DNA of 17,259 bases from Pavlovales sp. CCMP2436 (lineage: Eukaryota; Haptophyta; Pavlovophyceae; Pavlovales). Shown in pieces: positions 17,162 to 17,259 of this stretch. The first letter of the stretch is position 1; every line of letters begins with the position of its first letter. Below the pieces are notes generated by a model, which saw nothing but the letters and a program-made list of their open reading frames with translations, was not told where the DNA came from and made no database searches. Location: positions 172,127-189,385 of the forward strand of contig MU631369.1 in NCBI GenBank assembly GCA_026770615.1, read 5' to 3'. A program made the translations under genes and the position numbers.

Positions 17162-17259
17162 CTGAAGGGGGGCGCATGGCAGGCACAGGGGACGGGGATT
17201 CAACGCGTGTGGCAGCCCGCTACTGTCTGCTGCACGCGTGTGCGCGAACGCGGGGGGGG
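17162..17259 (-). other. 3' part of an upstream intron of the large gene
   Basis: On the minus strand this ends in a pyrimidine tract and CCCCCTTCAG at 17171-17162, directly before the first exon seen (ACG GCC ACG CAT). The frame remains open a short way upstream to an ATG at 17150 and an alternative codon at 17203, but the splice acceptor and the repeat-like start of the exon favour an intron. The preceding exon would be outside the window or hidden in 17200-17259. Confidence 0.55.

Overview
The window looks like nuclear DNA of a GC-rich, plastid-bearing microbial eukaryote. The evidence is GT-AG introns with pyrimidine-rich 3' ends, coding exons with almost only G or C at third codon positions, a plastid/cyanobacterial-type DUF3326 protein with a presequence-like N-terminus, and AT-rich intergenic DNA. 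A haptophyte-like alga is my best guess. That is an inference from style, not from a marker gene.

Layout. Positions 1-323 hold the 3' end of an unrecognised plus-strand gene. Convergent to it, on the minus strand, is a two-exon DUF3326 gene (1940-503). Its true start lies in a 22-nt first exon, and splicing is needed to reach it. From about 1.95 to 9.56 kb the DNA is lower in GC and rich in repeats. It contains a 16-bp perfect hairpin, a 157-bp MITE-like element with TA flanks, three diverged copies of one repeat family (one direct, two as an inverted pair), a tandem repeat of period 194 bp, and the wreck of a repetitive protein gene. Inside this block sits one intact gene for a protein of 12 C2H2 zinc fingers (minus strand, 6121-4916).

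The right half (9563-17161, minus strand) is one large gene that I assembled from 13 exons with 12 introns. All 12 junctions have GT..AG ends and keep the reading frame. The spliced product is at least 1777 residues, with its N-terminus outside the window: armadillo-like helical repeats, an Ala/Glu-rich coiled coil, a low-complexity middle, and C-terminal modules that look like degenerate EF-hand helices. Its function is unknown; a scaffold or cytoskeletal/ciliary role is only a guess. Several introns carry recent local duplications: four 58-bp units, a copied exon/donor junction, a 53-bp-offset duplication and AT microsatellites.

The genes do not form a pathway. The most unusual content is the large armadillo gene with its self-duplicating introns, and the repeat family in the middle block, whose copies keep fragments of a shared reading frame.
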